Assembly: GCA_944470555.2 (NCBI GenBank)
Contig: OX104134.1
Coordinates: forward strand, 55,109,890 to 55,173,889
DNA length: 64,000 nt
Direction: 5' to 3'
DNA from: Heterobilharzia americana
Lineage: Eukaryota; Platyhelminthes; Trematoda; Strigeidida; Schistosomatidae
In this document: positions 34,600 to 47,554 of the stretch, piece after piece
How the letters are laid out: the number at the start of each line of letters is the position of its first letter
How positions within the stretch are numbered: position 1 is the stretch's first letter
Translations under genes and position numbers: made by a program
The notes under the pieces: generated by a model
Told to the model about the DNA's origin: nothing
What the model saw: the letters and a program-made list of their open reading frames with translations, nothing else
Database searches by the model: none

Positions 34600-37500
34600 T
34601 AGAACACAGGTATATCGAGGCATCCGCACAGGATCTCATATGCCAATAGGGACCGATCAATACGGTCCAGTCAACGACGGTATAATACAAGCAATAACAC
34701 TAATATATTATTCTTTGTAAATAGCTTTGTCCATAACATAGACTGAAATACCTTTACTTCATATATCTTCGAATCCTGATTTCTGTTCAATAGATACGCT
34801 AAAATGAGTGTAAATGTAGTGAGATCTGATATATTTCCAGCACTAAGAATACTTTTTCCCTTCTGTTGGTTTTAGAAACGGAATGAGAAGTAAACCAAAA
34901 GATTTATTGCAGGTAACACAAGTACAAATCTCTCCATTTGCGTAGAAATGACTAGATTAATAACACGTAGAAAAACGATTGCCAAACTTCCAGAGTATTT
35001 ATTACTGATTGCGTTGATTTCAGTGTCATAAAAGCTTTGCGAACAAACAGTATGACAACCGTTAAAAACCAGAGGGTTTCACTTACTATTCCCAGTTGAC
35101 TCAATACATACATGTTTGCAAATTGTCAGGAAAACCCTACAAATTGTCTTGCACTGAGACTCAAGTTGTCCAGCTTCCAGAGATATGAAAAATCAATCCT
35201 TTTCATTAACTATAAGGCCTCTTAGTCTACTGAAATAACACCATAAAAGGAGAGAGTAGTTTCCGATGGCAAAACCGCAAATCGTTGTCAAAAGACAACT
35301 GTGCACTGACCGTAGATATTGAAAGAATTGTATATATTCTCGAAAACCTGAAAAACATAACGAACAGAAAAACTATAAGAAATTAACTTAATTTAACTTT
35401 CTTTTCAAAAAATAACTGTTAATTACAGCTATGAGAGGAGAAGGCACTGAACAACTTTTTCGTCTGATTTTCCTTTCATAAAACTCAGTTCTTTTATTGG
35501 CCAGTGCGAGGAAGACAGCAAACCGATTTTTAAAGTATCACTTCATAAGAAGAAGAAATTATCATTGGGCTCTATTTTGACCGCTTAATTCAAATTTCTA
35601 CAAGATGGTATAGCCATTAGGCATCCGGAATGTCTATTATTAAAACTTCTTTATGATTGGCTTTGAAAATTCCCCACCTGAAATTAGAAGTCAATGCTGA
35701 CCACTTAGATGTGCAGTGAACCTTAAATTCGTTTCTATAAAACAGTTGACAAAAAAACTGTTGAAAAACTCAGTAAGAACAAACTCTTCATAGGGAATTA
35801 TAAGTCGACAAGTGTTCGATGAAGATGAAGCTCACCTGTGTTAGAAGAGTAACTTTCTCTTCTTAAAAATATCCTGACTAATAATAGGCATTCCCTAATT
35901 TTGGTGGATTACATTCACCCGGAACGTCACAAGGAAGGTTTTGTCTTCCTACCAAAATTGATTTTCGGCATGAATTTAGACATTAAACGTTAGTCATTCA
36001 TTGTTGGGGAGATCAGCAAGCAAAGTAAACAGAAATCTTCCCATGTTTCTGTCTTTGTGTCTATTGTTTCTCTGTGGCTTTAGTCATCCACATATAAATC
36101 ATGACCAATGGACACAAACCGAACGAATCCAGTCGATTCTTTGTTGCCTTATCTTGAACAAAAGCACTCCTTTCTTTTATTTTGTTTAGTCCTTTCATTT
36201 AAACATTTTCTGACAATATTCGGTTCTCCAGATGTTAAGCAGCTACAGACTGTGAACGTACTCTACAAAAAGGGTTTAAGAAAAATGATAACATCTAAAT
36301 ATTTTATAACCAATGCGATAGTACATCATGAAACATCAATTTCTTTTCACACCAATAATTTAACATTAGTAATCATTTCAAATCAAAACTGGTGTTAAAA
36401 GATAGGTATATAAGAAACGAGGTCAGTTTGGTATTTGCAGAATAAAATAAAGTAAACATGCGTTAAGGATTTTCACCAATTATAGGCCACCAAAAGCGTT
36501 GCGCGCTCATCACTTTTGCCAATGGTTTACTAGTCTAAATAGCAAACTCTCAGTATTGAATATGGATTGGTAATTTAAAAAGCACAATGAACTGATGAAG
36601 TAAAAAATTCTTAGAAAATAAATTCACAAATCGCGTTTCCAAAATTCATAGATAAATAGAACTGCAAGAAATGAAAAAGTGGACGCCTTTCCAATATATG
36701 TATGAGACATGAAGATGGCCTGTAACATACTGAACAATAGACATTGTCACTTCAAGTACGAAACACTAAATGGGAATATGCATTATAAACATACTTAATA
36801 CTGTTGTCAAGACGCCAGTGAGCAGAAATACTTCTTTATACAAAAACTTGTTAGACATGCCATCATCAAACTATTGAATTCCAAAAGCGATTCTTATTGC
36901 AGCATATGAAGACATCATTTATTTGAAAGGGTTATGCAATAGCATAACATATTTTGAACAGTCTGCTCATATTTTTTCTACTCACCTAGAATTTGAAAAG
37001 GAATAAAAAGGGTTCAAAAAACAATCATTTTGATAACAAATTATCAAAACTTTAGTTTTCAGATCAAGAATGACAAAGACAATACACTAGTCATCTGTTT
37101 TGTTAAGGCCAAGTTGTTAAAAGAGGTTGACTGCAACCGAAAATTGTTTTGAATTCACGAAAGAGACCTAAAGTTCCTCATACCTAGTACTTAGAAAAAA
37201 CTTATTGTGTCGTCATTAGGTTTGCGAATACGTTCAAAACATATGTGTAAATCAACCTCTTCGAATGTTTCATTCATGTTCTTACCCACTGACGTATTTG
37301 GACGTTCATTGCCTTAGTTTATAAGATGATCTCGAGGGCGACTATTTGACTGATTATGACACCCGTACTGAATTATACCCCTTCACACTTGCTTGTATAC
37401 ATCAGTGGGTTGTCAGTTTATATACACTACCCAGTAATTCACATTTTGTGAGAGTTTTAGGAACACACTATTATCATTTTCACTATGATGTTGATTTCTA

Positions 37501-37675
37501 CTGTAGTGCGTGTTCTCTCGATGCAAATCAATTTCTGAAAACACTGTCAATATATGGTATATAGACGCATGTTATTAAGGGAAGTAAAACACTTTTCAGC
37601 AAAAAGACAATGAGGTGGAAATACCCACCCTTAAATGTCAATTCCGTTTTCAAAAACAATATTATAAGTAGTGTC
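34600..37675. other. No gene seen
   Basis: AT-rich, short frames only. The frame at 37346-37564 has no motif. Confidence 0.4.
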
Positions 37676-37678
37676 ATT

Positions 37679-37706
37679 GCTGGATTCCACTACTAGCTAC
37701 CATTCG
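37679..37706 (+). mobile_element. Short Sm-alpha-type 3' fragment starting at the hammerhead cleavage site
   Basis: CTGGATTCCACTACTAGCTA, followed by CCAT, matches the sequence just 3' of the hammerhead cleavage site in locus 2 (CTGGATTCCACTGCTAGCTA). The bases before it (GTGTCATTG) do not match the ribozyme. The fragment is short, so chance cannot be fully excluded. Confidence 0.5.
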
Positions 37707-37709
37707 TCA

Positions 37710-40700
37710 TTATTACGTAATATTATAAATATACTGGAATAGGTCAAAATCATCTTATGGAGCAATCTTACAATATGCTTCTTTGTATGTTTAAATCGCC
37801 TCACCAACCAATTAGCAAGCCCACCATTTAACGCAGAGGATCATCGGTCTCATGTATTATCAGAAGACGATAGAAGTGCAACTTCTCTTCACCAATACCA
37901 TATTATAACGAGGAATCTCACTTGATTACCAAACTTTTTCGCGTGAAACGTTTTGATATTTTCATTAAGACAGTTTCTTTTATTCTTCGAGGAGGGATGA
38001 TATGTTGCTTTTATGCTAACTTTTTTCTGTGACAGCGAAAGCTGAATCGCTGTCTAGTCTAAGAACAATTATCTCTAGTTATAAAGAAGTGTGCTCATTA
38101 CATTAAACCCTTCTGGGTAACTTAGCTTCAATGTCGAGGATGGTTTAAACACCATCTATCATTTCCAATCTGTAATTTGACCTCTAATCTAAAATTTTGA
38201 TTCCTTACTGCTTAATCCATGGGATATGAACCATTGACTGACATGATTAGCTGTCGGCAACTCACACCGATCAGCACAATAAACAGATCAATGTGATCTA
38301 TTCACCGAACGGCTATTTAGCTGGTTTAGAGTTCAGTTCATCTATGATATACCTGGATTGATTCAACTCAGACAGCTTATATGAACCAGCAAGGTCTCTA
38401 GCCACGTACTGCATATTTCACAACCACTTGATTTGATTCTCTGTAATAAACTCAACCATTTTTTAATACTCATTTATCCTTTGTCAAGTTTCACACAAAT
38501 ATGCATGGAAAGTATATGGTCAGATTTTTCGAAATTTGTTAAGTTAATACATTACATGTTCTCAGTTTTCACAAATTTATAAAATAAACACAGTTTCAAA
38601 TTTCCTCAAAGCTATGAATTTATATTAAGAAGCTATTAACTGAGAAGTATACTCAAGAAGGTTGTGATGCACTCCTTTTTGTAATGGTTGTTAGCAATAA
38701 AATATGAAACATAAGTCAACATTCATGTCAAACACTTAGAAATGACGCAACTATTGGACAAAGAAGTTGACATTTAACATTCAGTTTGATATAATATTGG
38801 GAAAAGAAGTTAGATACTTTTATTTCACTGCCAAATCTCACATCAGCTTCAGAATAAAAACGTCAGGTAAAATACTTTCCACATTCCATCTTACTACATT
38901 TACATGAAAAAAGTAATCAAAGTATTTCTTGTAAGCACACTTATTGCAACTAAATCAGTTTAGTTTTATTCTTTTACTAACCTGAATTGAAAAAAAATAA
39001 CAGCACTAGGTATTGTGAAAATACTTCAAATCTTAAGAGTTCAAAAAAGAATATCATTAGGTGAACTCTTTACCTTATTACTTATGAATCAACTAATAAA
39101 TTGACAGAAAAGTAGCTTTCACCTTGTTTTTTCTGAAGATTGCACTCTTGCATCAAAAAATTGATAATTTTTCTAGAATTCCAATGATTTCTACACCATG
39201 AACTAGGCTACGCAAATATCAGTGTGTTAAGTATCAATCTGAATGCAAGTATAGACTGACAGCAAACAATATACCACTTTTCTGCATGAATGACTAATTT
39301 AATCAGTCGAACTGTCACTTTGACAACATCCATTGTATGCTGAGTTCAATACCAAAGGCTTGCTTTGAAACCATTCAGTAGTATGACTGATTAAAAAATG
39401 CTAAAATATGCCTCAATTTAAACGCATATTTTTGGGAGCAAGATTCTTATCTACTTGGATATACTTATGTTAGTTACCAGTTCTAGGATTTGTATTTAAA
39501 GTCTCTCGGTAAGTTGCTGACAGCTGCAGTTTGATATGAAATCTCTGCAAATACTTGTGTTGTTTTATGATGAACCATTCATTGATGTTTACAAAAATGC
39601 TTTGTTCTGAATAACTACGTTTCCAAATTATTTTTAGAACATTAGTAACATTATGAACCTTAGTCTATTTGGGTCACATATCAATAATAGTTTCAGCATC
39701 TTTTAGTTACAGCAGTTATGGCCCACTGATTTGGTCAGTCTACTTGTAAACAATGATTTTTGGCCTTAGTTCCTACTTTGTCAATTTCTGCCTAGTACTA
39801 GTAGGTTACACCCCTGTGCATACAACACCTCAGCAACAGTTGGTTAGATAATGTTGTGACTTATATCAAAGCTGTACCGAATGTTCAACTTGTAAGGTAT
39901 TCCGTCACAACTATGTTTACAGTTAACTTAGTAATAGGTAGAATTTTGATGATTGTAAAGTTACTTCAGTCATTACAGTTAGATGTTAGTATTTAATACC
40001 ATGGTTTCAAACATTTTCTCTTAGATACTCTAGAATTGTATTTCTTTTCAGTCTAGTGTTTTTGTTTCTCTTCCTTAGTTACACACATTCATCATGAGAT
40101 ATGATGATTTTTCAACATGCTAGTCATCAGATAAACGAGAAATGTTTGACTGTTCAGTTTTTTCAGATGTTTCCCAGAAATGTTCATCAGTAGATAACTT
40201 TTGATAATCCATATTTTTTTATCCATCACGATGATATACAGTAGCTTGTGTAGCTAATATGACTCATAAAACAGATAATTTCAAGAGACCTTAAACCGTT
40301 ACTTAGGCTGCCAGAGTATAAAATGTCTGTTGAATTTGAGCCATGAAACAGCTTGCAGTTGGCAGTGGCTTTTTGAGTAACATCACCAGGGTAAAATATT
40401 TTGACTTATTTTTAGTGTATTCCACACATTCATGGTAATTCATAGACTGACCTCAGATGCATCGTCATGACAACACATAAGCCTGCTGAAAACAAAAAAT
40501 GACAACACATCAGATTTCAGTCACATTGCTTTGGACTATTACGTTGTGTGTCGATCAAGCCAATGACCATAGTATCTTGGACAATAAGTCCGACGTTCAT
40601 CAATTTCGAAATCACCATCTAATACCATATAAGCACAACGGAATGAAATCAGCATCAAAGCATATTAATCTCACAGTAATTAAACTTTGCCTTATGGTTT

Positions 40701-41480
40701 AATTAACACCACAAAACGTCGTTTCACGAAACACTCTATTATCTACACAAGCTGAGAAAGTGCATAGAATTCTATCAAATTTAGGCTTACTTTTTTTCTC
40801 TTCATGAAAGGAAATTGAATCTTTTTCCAGCTATATTCAATTAACATATACCTCTTGTCTAAACATTAATCATTCTCATTGCTAACAATCATATGCTTTA
40901 CGCACTTGTGTATGAAAGTTTCACAGTTAACACCGGAAACAAAAGCAGGAATGGTGTAATTAACTCTAGAAAGTGAAAATGTTCAAATGTGAAATTTTTC
41001 AAGTCATTAGGAGGAGACTGATACTGAAATGTCTGTAAACATCATGTTATTCCTCACGTTAAGTTAATAGTATGAGATGAATTCAGATGGAATAAAAGTC
41101 ACTCCGATTTGTAGATTTGTTAAAATCTTAAAATAGTAGTCAAAAAGACAGAGATTGATTTCCTTTTAATTTTTCTAAAGTACTATGGGAAAAGTGATGA
41201 TAAGTTTCAGAAAGCAAAACACCTTCCTATTTTAGACTCAAAAACTAGCTTTCGAAAGCTGTTTTACTAATCGGTAGCAAGCGTATGGTAATTGGATTGC
41301 ATTATTTAAGTGATAGGATTTCAGAAAGATTTGATTACATACAAATGGTTGTTACATTAGCAAAAGTCAGTAAAATTCTTCAATGGATGTTAGTTAGCTG
41401 GAAACGGTCGGCAAGAAGACCTGCTGTGCCTAAGTTTCTGTTTTTTAGTATTCGTCATTAAGACATATCTGAGACTTTGG
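37710..41480. other. No confident gene; GC-richer patch near 38.2-38.4 kb
   Basis: Mostly AT-rich. A patch near 38210-38420 looks like an unidentified repeat but I found no second copy here. A small candidate ORF at 40499-40702 is listed separately. Confidence 0.35.
40499..40702 (+). CDS. Small ORF with signal-peptide-like start, doubtful
   Basis: 67 codons beginning MTTHQISVTLLWTITLCVDQ, where the hydrophobic run ending at Cys could be a signal sequence, followed by a His/Asn/Lys-rich tail. No dibasic-flanked repeats are seen, so a neuropeptide precursor is not supported. It could be a chance frame or one exon of a secreted product. Confidence 0.15.
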   Translation: MTTHQISVTLLWTITLCVDQANDHSILDNKSDVHQFRNHHLIPYKHNGMKSASKHINLTVIKLCLMV

Positions 41481-41487
41481 GATAATT

Positions 41488-41880
41488 GAAGTCCCCTGTT
41501 AGATTCGGACCCGCATCACCGAGTGTTGTGGTTAGCGATGTTAACACTGAGCTATTCGGGCTGCAATTAACCTCCTGCATGACTGGGTCAGACACTGGAA
41601 AGCAACCAATTTCATGTTGTCCAGTGATGACTAAATTTTATTGATCAGTCCCGTCTGGAGAACACATACGCCTTGCTGATGAGTGCTAACAAGTAGGAAA
41701 CCTAGGCTGAGTTGGCCCTCCCTCGATCACCTTCAACCAACTAACATTTATCAAAGTGCACCGTGATAGTCAGCCTTGTAGCTTGGTAGCCCGATCGTAA
41801 AGTGATCGATAGAATTTTGTCAGCGACCAGGACTAGGCAACATGATATTGTTTTCTCTTCAGTGACCAAGCAGCGTAAAA
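41488..41880. mobile_element. tRNA-like SINE, second family, copy 1
   Basis: On the minus strand TAGCTCAGTGTTAACATCGC (about 41570) is an A-box-like tRNA start and GGGTCCGAATC (about 41510) a B-box-like site. On the plus strand 41670-41870 is similar to 50.45-50.64 kb: GCTAACAAGTAGGAAACC aligns with TCTGACAAGCAAACAAAC, and TAGCTTGGTAGCCCGATCGT with TAGCCTGGTGCCATATTGCA. The tRNA-like head and body are on opposite strands here, unlike at 50.4 kb, so the copy may be rearranged. Confidence 0.45.
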
Positions 41881-42734
41881 TTCACTAAATTTCAGACAAT
41901 AAAATCTTAGTTGTTCACTAACGATATGGTCTACGACAGTAGCTGTTTGTATATTGGTGAAAACGAATGATCTTATTATGCGGAGTCTGGAATCGTTTAT
42001 GCTTCCTAGACACGTGTAAAGTATCTGGTACTGGGGTTTTACTCAATGACTTGTTTTCTTATTTATATATGGCTACCTTAAGCAACCTCAATGTTGTCGC
42101 ACTTATTTCAGGGACCAAGTCGGTTTCAAAGGACAGATTTGAATCAGATCTACGAACAAAATAATCAAAATCATTTCAACATTCATTGTTATCTTGACAA
42201 GAATTACTTTCAAACATGAACCTCTGTGACACGAGGTAACTTCAGAAACTAAGCCACCATCACAAGAGTAAACAACCACATTCAGTCATTAAATGAAGTA
42301 ACTATTTTTTTTTTACTTAAATGGTAATCCTTCTAATCTTTCAAGCATAAAGCTAAGCCGTTTGCAAACTGAAACTTAACATAATCTACGATGCATAGAA
42401 AGTGAAGTCTAGTCTAAAACAAAATTGGATTTATAAAACACTTACTTAAATAATTATTAGTAAAATAGTTATAAGAATTCAATAGACGAAGTTTTTCTGA
42501 ATTCTTAGGAGACTCAAATTTTTCCTCTGATATATTTTTAAAGAACAAACATATAAACGTCTCAGTATTTTATATTAAACCTGTATGTACAAAGCTTTTA
42601 AACTTCCTTTTAAATAAAATATAGCTTAAGATTTGCTTATAAAAGAGTTGAACATCTTTTGATATCAAGAAAATAGCGCACAGAAAGTCTGTGTTTTCTG
42701 TTATTCCTAAAATTGCTAAGCATTTTTCACTGAC

Positions 42735-42816
42735 CTGAGAGAAGAATTCATAGTTCTGTTCCTGTCCTGTCATTCTCAGGATGGTAGAACGGAGTAGTGT
42801 TGACAATGATATCTAT
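42735..42816 (-). CDS. Candidate small exon, unrecognised
   Basis: Bounded on the minus strand by TTAAAGCAG|ATAGAT and CTCTCAG|GTCAGTG. One frame reads IDIIVNTTPFYHPENDRTGT then a stop; another reads STLLRSTILRMTGQEQNYEF through the donor. Only the splice sites support it. Confidence 0.2.
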
Positions 42817-43212
42817 CTGCTTTAAGTCACAGTAAGGAAAAAAATGATTTGCTTTTGAACAGCAACAACTCCGTAGTTCATGCAAATACACTACTGATGC
42901 TTGAAGTAGATTTTGAAATTAGACGTAAACTAAAAGGCCTAGGATTAAACATTATTTAAAAAACTGACCACATTCCTGAAAAGATTAGTTTTCATGTGAA
43001 GTTTAGAATTCTTGGAATGAACAGTGAATCAGGTTAAACCGCTTCAGCCACTTATACATATATGCTACTATTTTTTATTTGCACAGTTTCTTGTCTAACA
43101 GTACTTCTAGAAAACCTTTCGCCGTGGTACATTTGTTCTCCTGTTTGTGAGGGTTTAAAATAGTCTGGAAATCTGAGTTTAATTCATTTTTCAGAATTCA
43201 TGTACTGTTTGA

Positions 43213-43240
43213 AATATATATATATATATATATATATATA
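43213..43240. repeat. (TA)n microsatellite
   Basis: About 14 TA units. Confidence 0.9.
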
Positions 43241-45294
43241 CGTATGAATAGGGTGACGAAGTCTACCGAATATGACCACTGAAAATCTCACGGCATAAGA
43301 AAACTTCTTCAATGACGCAATGAATTTGCTTTGTTTTTTGAATATATACGGACTTTTTTTAATTATTCCCTCAGTATTGTGTAAATCTCTACTTTGTGAT
43401 CTCTACAACTCAGAAATTCATCATATGGTCAGATTTTTTTTCCTAAAAAGGCAAATAATTTCCGTCTACTTTAGTGTAAAATAACATTGCTCTAGTATAT
43501 TGTAAGCCTTTACCTTCGAAGGTTTCCTGTTTCTATGATAGTACACCTGAAACAGTTTTCACGAAAGCTTTTTCTTGATATCTAGAGTAGTTTCTGAATT
43601 TTAATACTGTAATTCTTTTCCTTCCTAAAACATCAGTGTTGGTCCCGAGAAATCTGAAATGTGATTTACAAGTGAACATCCTGAAAACTGTCATCTTGAA
43701 CATATTTATTACTGGATCACCCAAATGTTATTTTGATCTATCAACACATTCCTATATGTGATAACTTCATTATACACATTTCATGGTACTTAGAAGAATG
43801 TCACATGAAAAAATTCTCTTGAAATTGATCTTATTGTCTGAAGTCATCTTGGAACTTTTCAAGGCTTTGTCTTATTAGACATCCTTCTATTGTATTCAAC
43901 AACAGCCTGAATTGTACACAAAGTTTGGTGAAATGTTTGTTCATTCTCAAATATTGCCTTCTGTAATCTCTCGAATAACTCTGCCTTGAAATTTCATGCA
44001 TTCGAATGCCATTCATCTGTCAACTTGTATTTGAAATAAATCTTATCGGTTATTTTTGCAGCCTTAGACTCAAAGAACATTGCTGCTGATAATACCTTGC
44101 CTCTGTTTCCAACGAAAGATAAGCTTGACGAAGAATCGGGACTTAGTGGTAGTCAAAATGCGGAAAAGTAGTTGCGGAGTGTCAGTGGATTTCATGTGGA
44201 CATTTTTGCATCCCTACAAATAATTCACTATTATCAAGTACTTAAACTCCTTTCTTGCCTGGTTGTTGTTGAATAATGTCAGTTGACTATGACAAGTTAG
44301 CCTGAGAATAAAAGTAACTGTAGTTTAAGACATGAATCGGGCTTAACTGTGCAAAATGACTACGACTTGCTTCCTCACAAAAAAACTGAGAAAAGCAAAT
44401 TAAGAATGTGACTTAGAAGTATGGTTACCAAATTCATGATCTCGAATTCCTAAGAATATGACTCATTCCCGACATGCTCAGACACATAGAGTTGAAGTTT
44501 GGAAGTGATCTCAATTTACCTGTGGAATTTTACTGAACCTAGCGCTTTGTATTACCTCCAGTCGTCAGTTTTGAATAGAAATCAATTTGACTTCATCAAG
44601 TCACTCCAAGCTTTTTCAGTTGAAATTTTTGTGTATATATATCTGCATTGTTGAGGAACTGCTTCTCACAGAGACAAACACGTTTCCAGAGAGTAGGTTT
44701 GCGCAAGAAAACATTCCATAACTAACAACCTAGCACACTTGTGTTCATTTTGTTCCTCTGACCAAAACAAATGTGTGCTGCACAACAGAACCAGAAGTAA
44801 TCAAGGTCAACATGATTATAAGGTGTTTTTTCTAATTATCCTTCCTTGACATGAGGTGGCGTTCTAACCACAGTATATCAGTGGCTTCTACTGAACTTTA
44901 AGGTGATTATCTAACATGACAGAAACAACTGATGATTAATCTTTATTAAGCTCATGTGTGAAATATCAAATATGAACGTGTTTTTTGGTTGGCTTATTGT
45001 CAGAGCTTATAATGTCTCAAATCATACATTTTACACCGTAACTCAAAACTATCGCTCATCTGTTGATTGTATTTTACAAGTTTACTGAATCCTATTACCA
45101 TGAAAGGAAATACCATATATTCAATAACTTGTTAGAAGTACTCTGAACTTTATGTACGTTTCATGCAATGGGAAGTTATGTCTCACCAAGTATTGATTTA
45201 ATCACTTTGGCTGAACCACAATTAGTTGTCCTATTTACCGATAGCGACATTAACTCGTCGTCTTTCACATACCATGAAATAAAATATGTAAAGT

Positions 45295-45987
45295 AGTTTG
45301 AAGGATCCTAGTTCTTGTGAGTTTAAGTATGCGGATGGTACTAATTTACAAACTTTCGATTTTTCGTTAATATTTTCATATCACACAAACAATGATCATA
45401 AAAGTGATGATAGCTTTCACTCAAACTTGTTTTGAAGTGATAAGTTAACAAATAAACGAGACGTTTTCAAATTGTCAACAAACCAAAATGAATTAAGCTG
45501 TAACGTGCAAAATCAAAAAGGCAGGTCAAATGCTTCAAAATCACATGTTTTTCTAGTAATGAGTGCACCTGGTGAAAATAAAATGATATTCATCCGCGGA
45601 AACAGATATTGTAACAGATATGTAATTTGAACCCCAAGTAAACCAACGTGTTTCAAGAATAATGATAGTATAATTGGAAGTTATTCAAGTGATTTTGCTG
45701 CAGGCGAGTTATATTTATGTTATGACTGTAGTAAAAACAAAGGAGAAATATTATTTTCTTCATTGTGAAACACAATGTTCAGTGAAGACGAATTTAATAT
45801 CACAAAACAAAACGTGAATTTATCTATCGAAAATAATCAAAGAATTACGGAAAATCTGATGATACCGGAGTAATATACTAGTCCTCCATTCCAACCTATA
45901 TTTTCTATATGCAGCTCTCATGACGAAATCTCAGGAACAAACAAGAATCAATATGAAAAGTCATTACCTTTCTATGAAGAACTATTG
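45295..45987 (+). other. Low-stop tract in frame with the kinase SH3 exon
   Basis: One frame, the same as the SH3 exon that follows, contains only four stops (TGA 45433, TGA 45628, TGA 45766, TAA 45871) in 231 codons before the acceptor TAG at 45988. It reads KYADGTNLQTFDF, SIIGSYSSDFAAGELYLCYD and SPPFQPIFSICSSHDEISGT, which look protein-like. It may be a decayed coding exon, a spliced set of small exons, or chance. Confidence 0.3.
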
Positions 45988-45990
45988 TAG

Positions 45991-46275
45991 GGAACGAGTC
46001 AAAGTATTACAACTTCTCAGTCACTGGGTTGCACAACAGAAAGTCTGAACTTATCGACTTGTTACAAAATCAATAAACCAGTTGTGGCTGTTGCTAGGGT
46101 GAACTACATGCAGGAATATCCTCATGAGATAAGTGTTTTACAAGGAGAAAGACTTCTAGAACTTAACTATCAAACCATTTCACATGACATTTCAAAAACA
46201 GTAGTATACAACAGTAAACTCTGGCTTGTGGAAAGAATAGAATCAAAAATATGTTTAATCATTGTTCACTCAGAG
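45991..46275 (+). CDS. Src-type kinase: candidate SH3 exon
   Basis: Acceptor ATTGTAG ends at 45990 and the donor CAGAG|GTAAAG follows 46275, giving 285 nt in phase 0 at both ends. The first 30 or so codons are Ser/Thr-rich, like the unique region of Src kinases. Then KPVVAVARVNYMQEYPHEIS, VLQGERLLELN, SKLWLVERIESK and LIIVHSE follow the SH3 order: ALYDY-like strand, E-x-x-x-x-G-E/D-x-L (GERLLEL), a tryptophan-bearing strand (LWLVER) and a final GYIPSNY-like strand. The classic double Trp and Pro-Ser-Asn are not conserved, so the domain is divergent. It lies 11 kb upstream of the kinase-domain exons on the same strand. An SH3 binds proline-rich peptides and holds the kinase inactive. Confidence 0.5.
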
Positions 46276-46536
46276 GTAAAGTACCGGCAAAGTTTTTGAA
46301 AACAACAAGTAATTCTCCAACTAACCATGTTTCATGGTCTGACATTGATAGAGCTGAAGCTGATAGACTGTTGCTTTTAATGGGCAACCCATTAGGAAGA
46401 AGTTAGGTGTTTTAGATTTGCGTATTGAGTAAAACTTCACAAAATTATAAAACAACATGTGCACACGTGCTTCATTTTCAGCTTCATATCGAGTTACTCC
46501 AGTTTACGCAATTACAATTGTTCTGATTAAACACCT
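46276..46536. other. Intron sequence after the SH3 exon
   Basis: Starts with a consensus donor GTAAAG and shows no coding signal. Confidence 0.4.
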
Positions 46537-46797
46537 CAAGTGGAGATGGATTGGGCATGCACTGAGAAAGTCGACTGGGAACATCATGCGTCAGGCCCTC
46601 AAGTGGAATCGCCATGGGAAGCGACTAGTTGGGAGTCCGAGGGTGACATGCAGGAGATCGTGCGAGGAGGAAATGAGAGCTTTTGGGCTATCGTGAGCCA
46701 GGTTGAAAAGATTTCGGAGAACAGAGTTCACTGGAGACGTGCTAGTGAAGCCCTATGTTCCATAAGGAACCCAAGGGACTAATAATAATAATAATAT
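46537..46797 (+). mobile_element. RTE LINE 3' end, 5'-truncated copy
   Basis: The last 260 bp of the same RTE family as at 20.8 kb, on the plus strand: ENRVHWRRASEALCSIRNPR in frame 46540-46782, then the (TAA)n tail at 46780-46797. Severe 5' truncation is usual for LINE copies made by target-primed reverse transcription. It lies in the first recognisable intron of the kinase gene. Confidence 0.85.
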
Positions 46798-47319
46798 TTG
46801 GGAAAATTGTTGACAAATTTCGGAAAAACGTTATGGACAAAAATTCAACTAGGACATTTGACTATTTTTCATTTTTCTTAGAAAGTGTCGCCAATATTTT
46901 CAAGTCATCGCTATATTAATAGAACCAAACTTCAATTACACTCGTTTTGCACTTCATCTTTTGCAGAAAGTTTGAATATGAATTCAGTCAGGGTATCGAA
47001 GGACATTTCTATAGTAGCATTATTTTACTTTATATCACGTTTGTTAGTAGAGAATTTGAGTCAGCATTGAATAACAGGAATTTTCTTTTATGCAGCTAAA
47101 GTTGCCACAATTGTCTGCGACAGTATGTCACCAAAACGACAAGATCAAAATCATCACTCCGTGTCTTTGAGGATATGGAATACAAAAATTTATGCAAAGT
47201 TCTAGTTTTAAACAGTTGACTGAAGATAAACTAAAAGAATGAGAACGGAATAAAGAACTTATTTAACGGTTATTAGTTTACATAGCAGAGAAACAAAGAG
47301 GTCATGAGGAAATGTATAC

Positions 47320-47554
47320 CTGCTGAGGATACAAGAGCTGATTTGCCAAGCAGAAAATAAACATGAAAAATACTCAGTTCTTTCGGCTTTAAGTAAACAG
47401 CACAACAAAATCTAAGCACGTCACGCTCGTATGATTTTGAAAGAATGAAGAATATTTGTAGCTCAGGTGGATGGTCTTGGTTATATTGTGTTATCTGAAC
47501 TAGGTTGTTTAATCGTGAAGCTCTCAACGCCTTGCTAGACGACATCATCAACAC
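47320..47554 (-). CDS. Candidate exon, unrecognised
   Basis: A minus-strand frame reads MSSSKALRASRLNNLVQITQ, ELQIFFILSKSYERDVLRFC and LSIFHVYFLLGKSALVSSAG up to a donor-like CTCAGCAG|GTATAC at 47319. Composition is protein-like but no family is recognised and the acceptor is unclear. Confidence 0.25.

Larger units (their letters stand above)
41881..45294. other. No confident gene; one candidate minus exon and a TA run
   Basis: AT-rich. A candidate 82-nt minus exon at 42735-42816 has an acceptor TTAAAGCAG and donor TCAG|GTCAGT, but two frames look equally plausible and no domain is seen. A TA microsatellite is at 43213-43240. Confidence 0.35.

Noticed and set aside
41670..41720. Hammerhead motif: GCTGATGAGTGCTAAC followed by GGAAACC
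   Set aside because: CTGATGAG and GAAA occur, but the base before GAAA cannot pair with the first stem II base, and no stem I partners are present.
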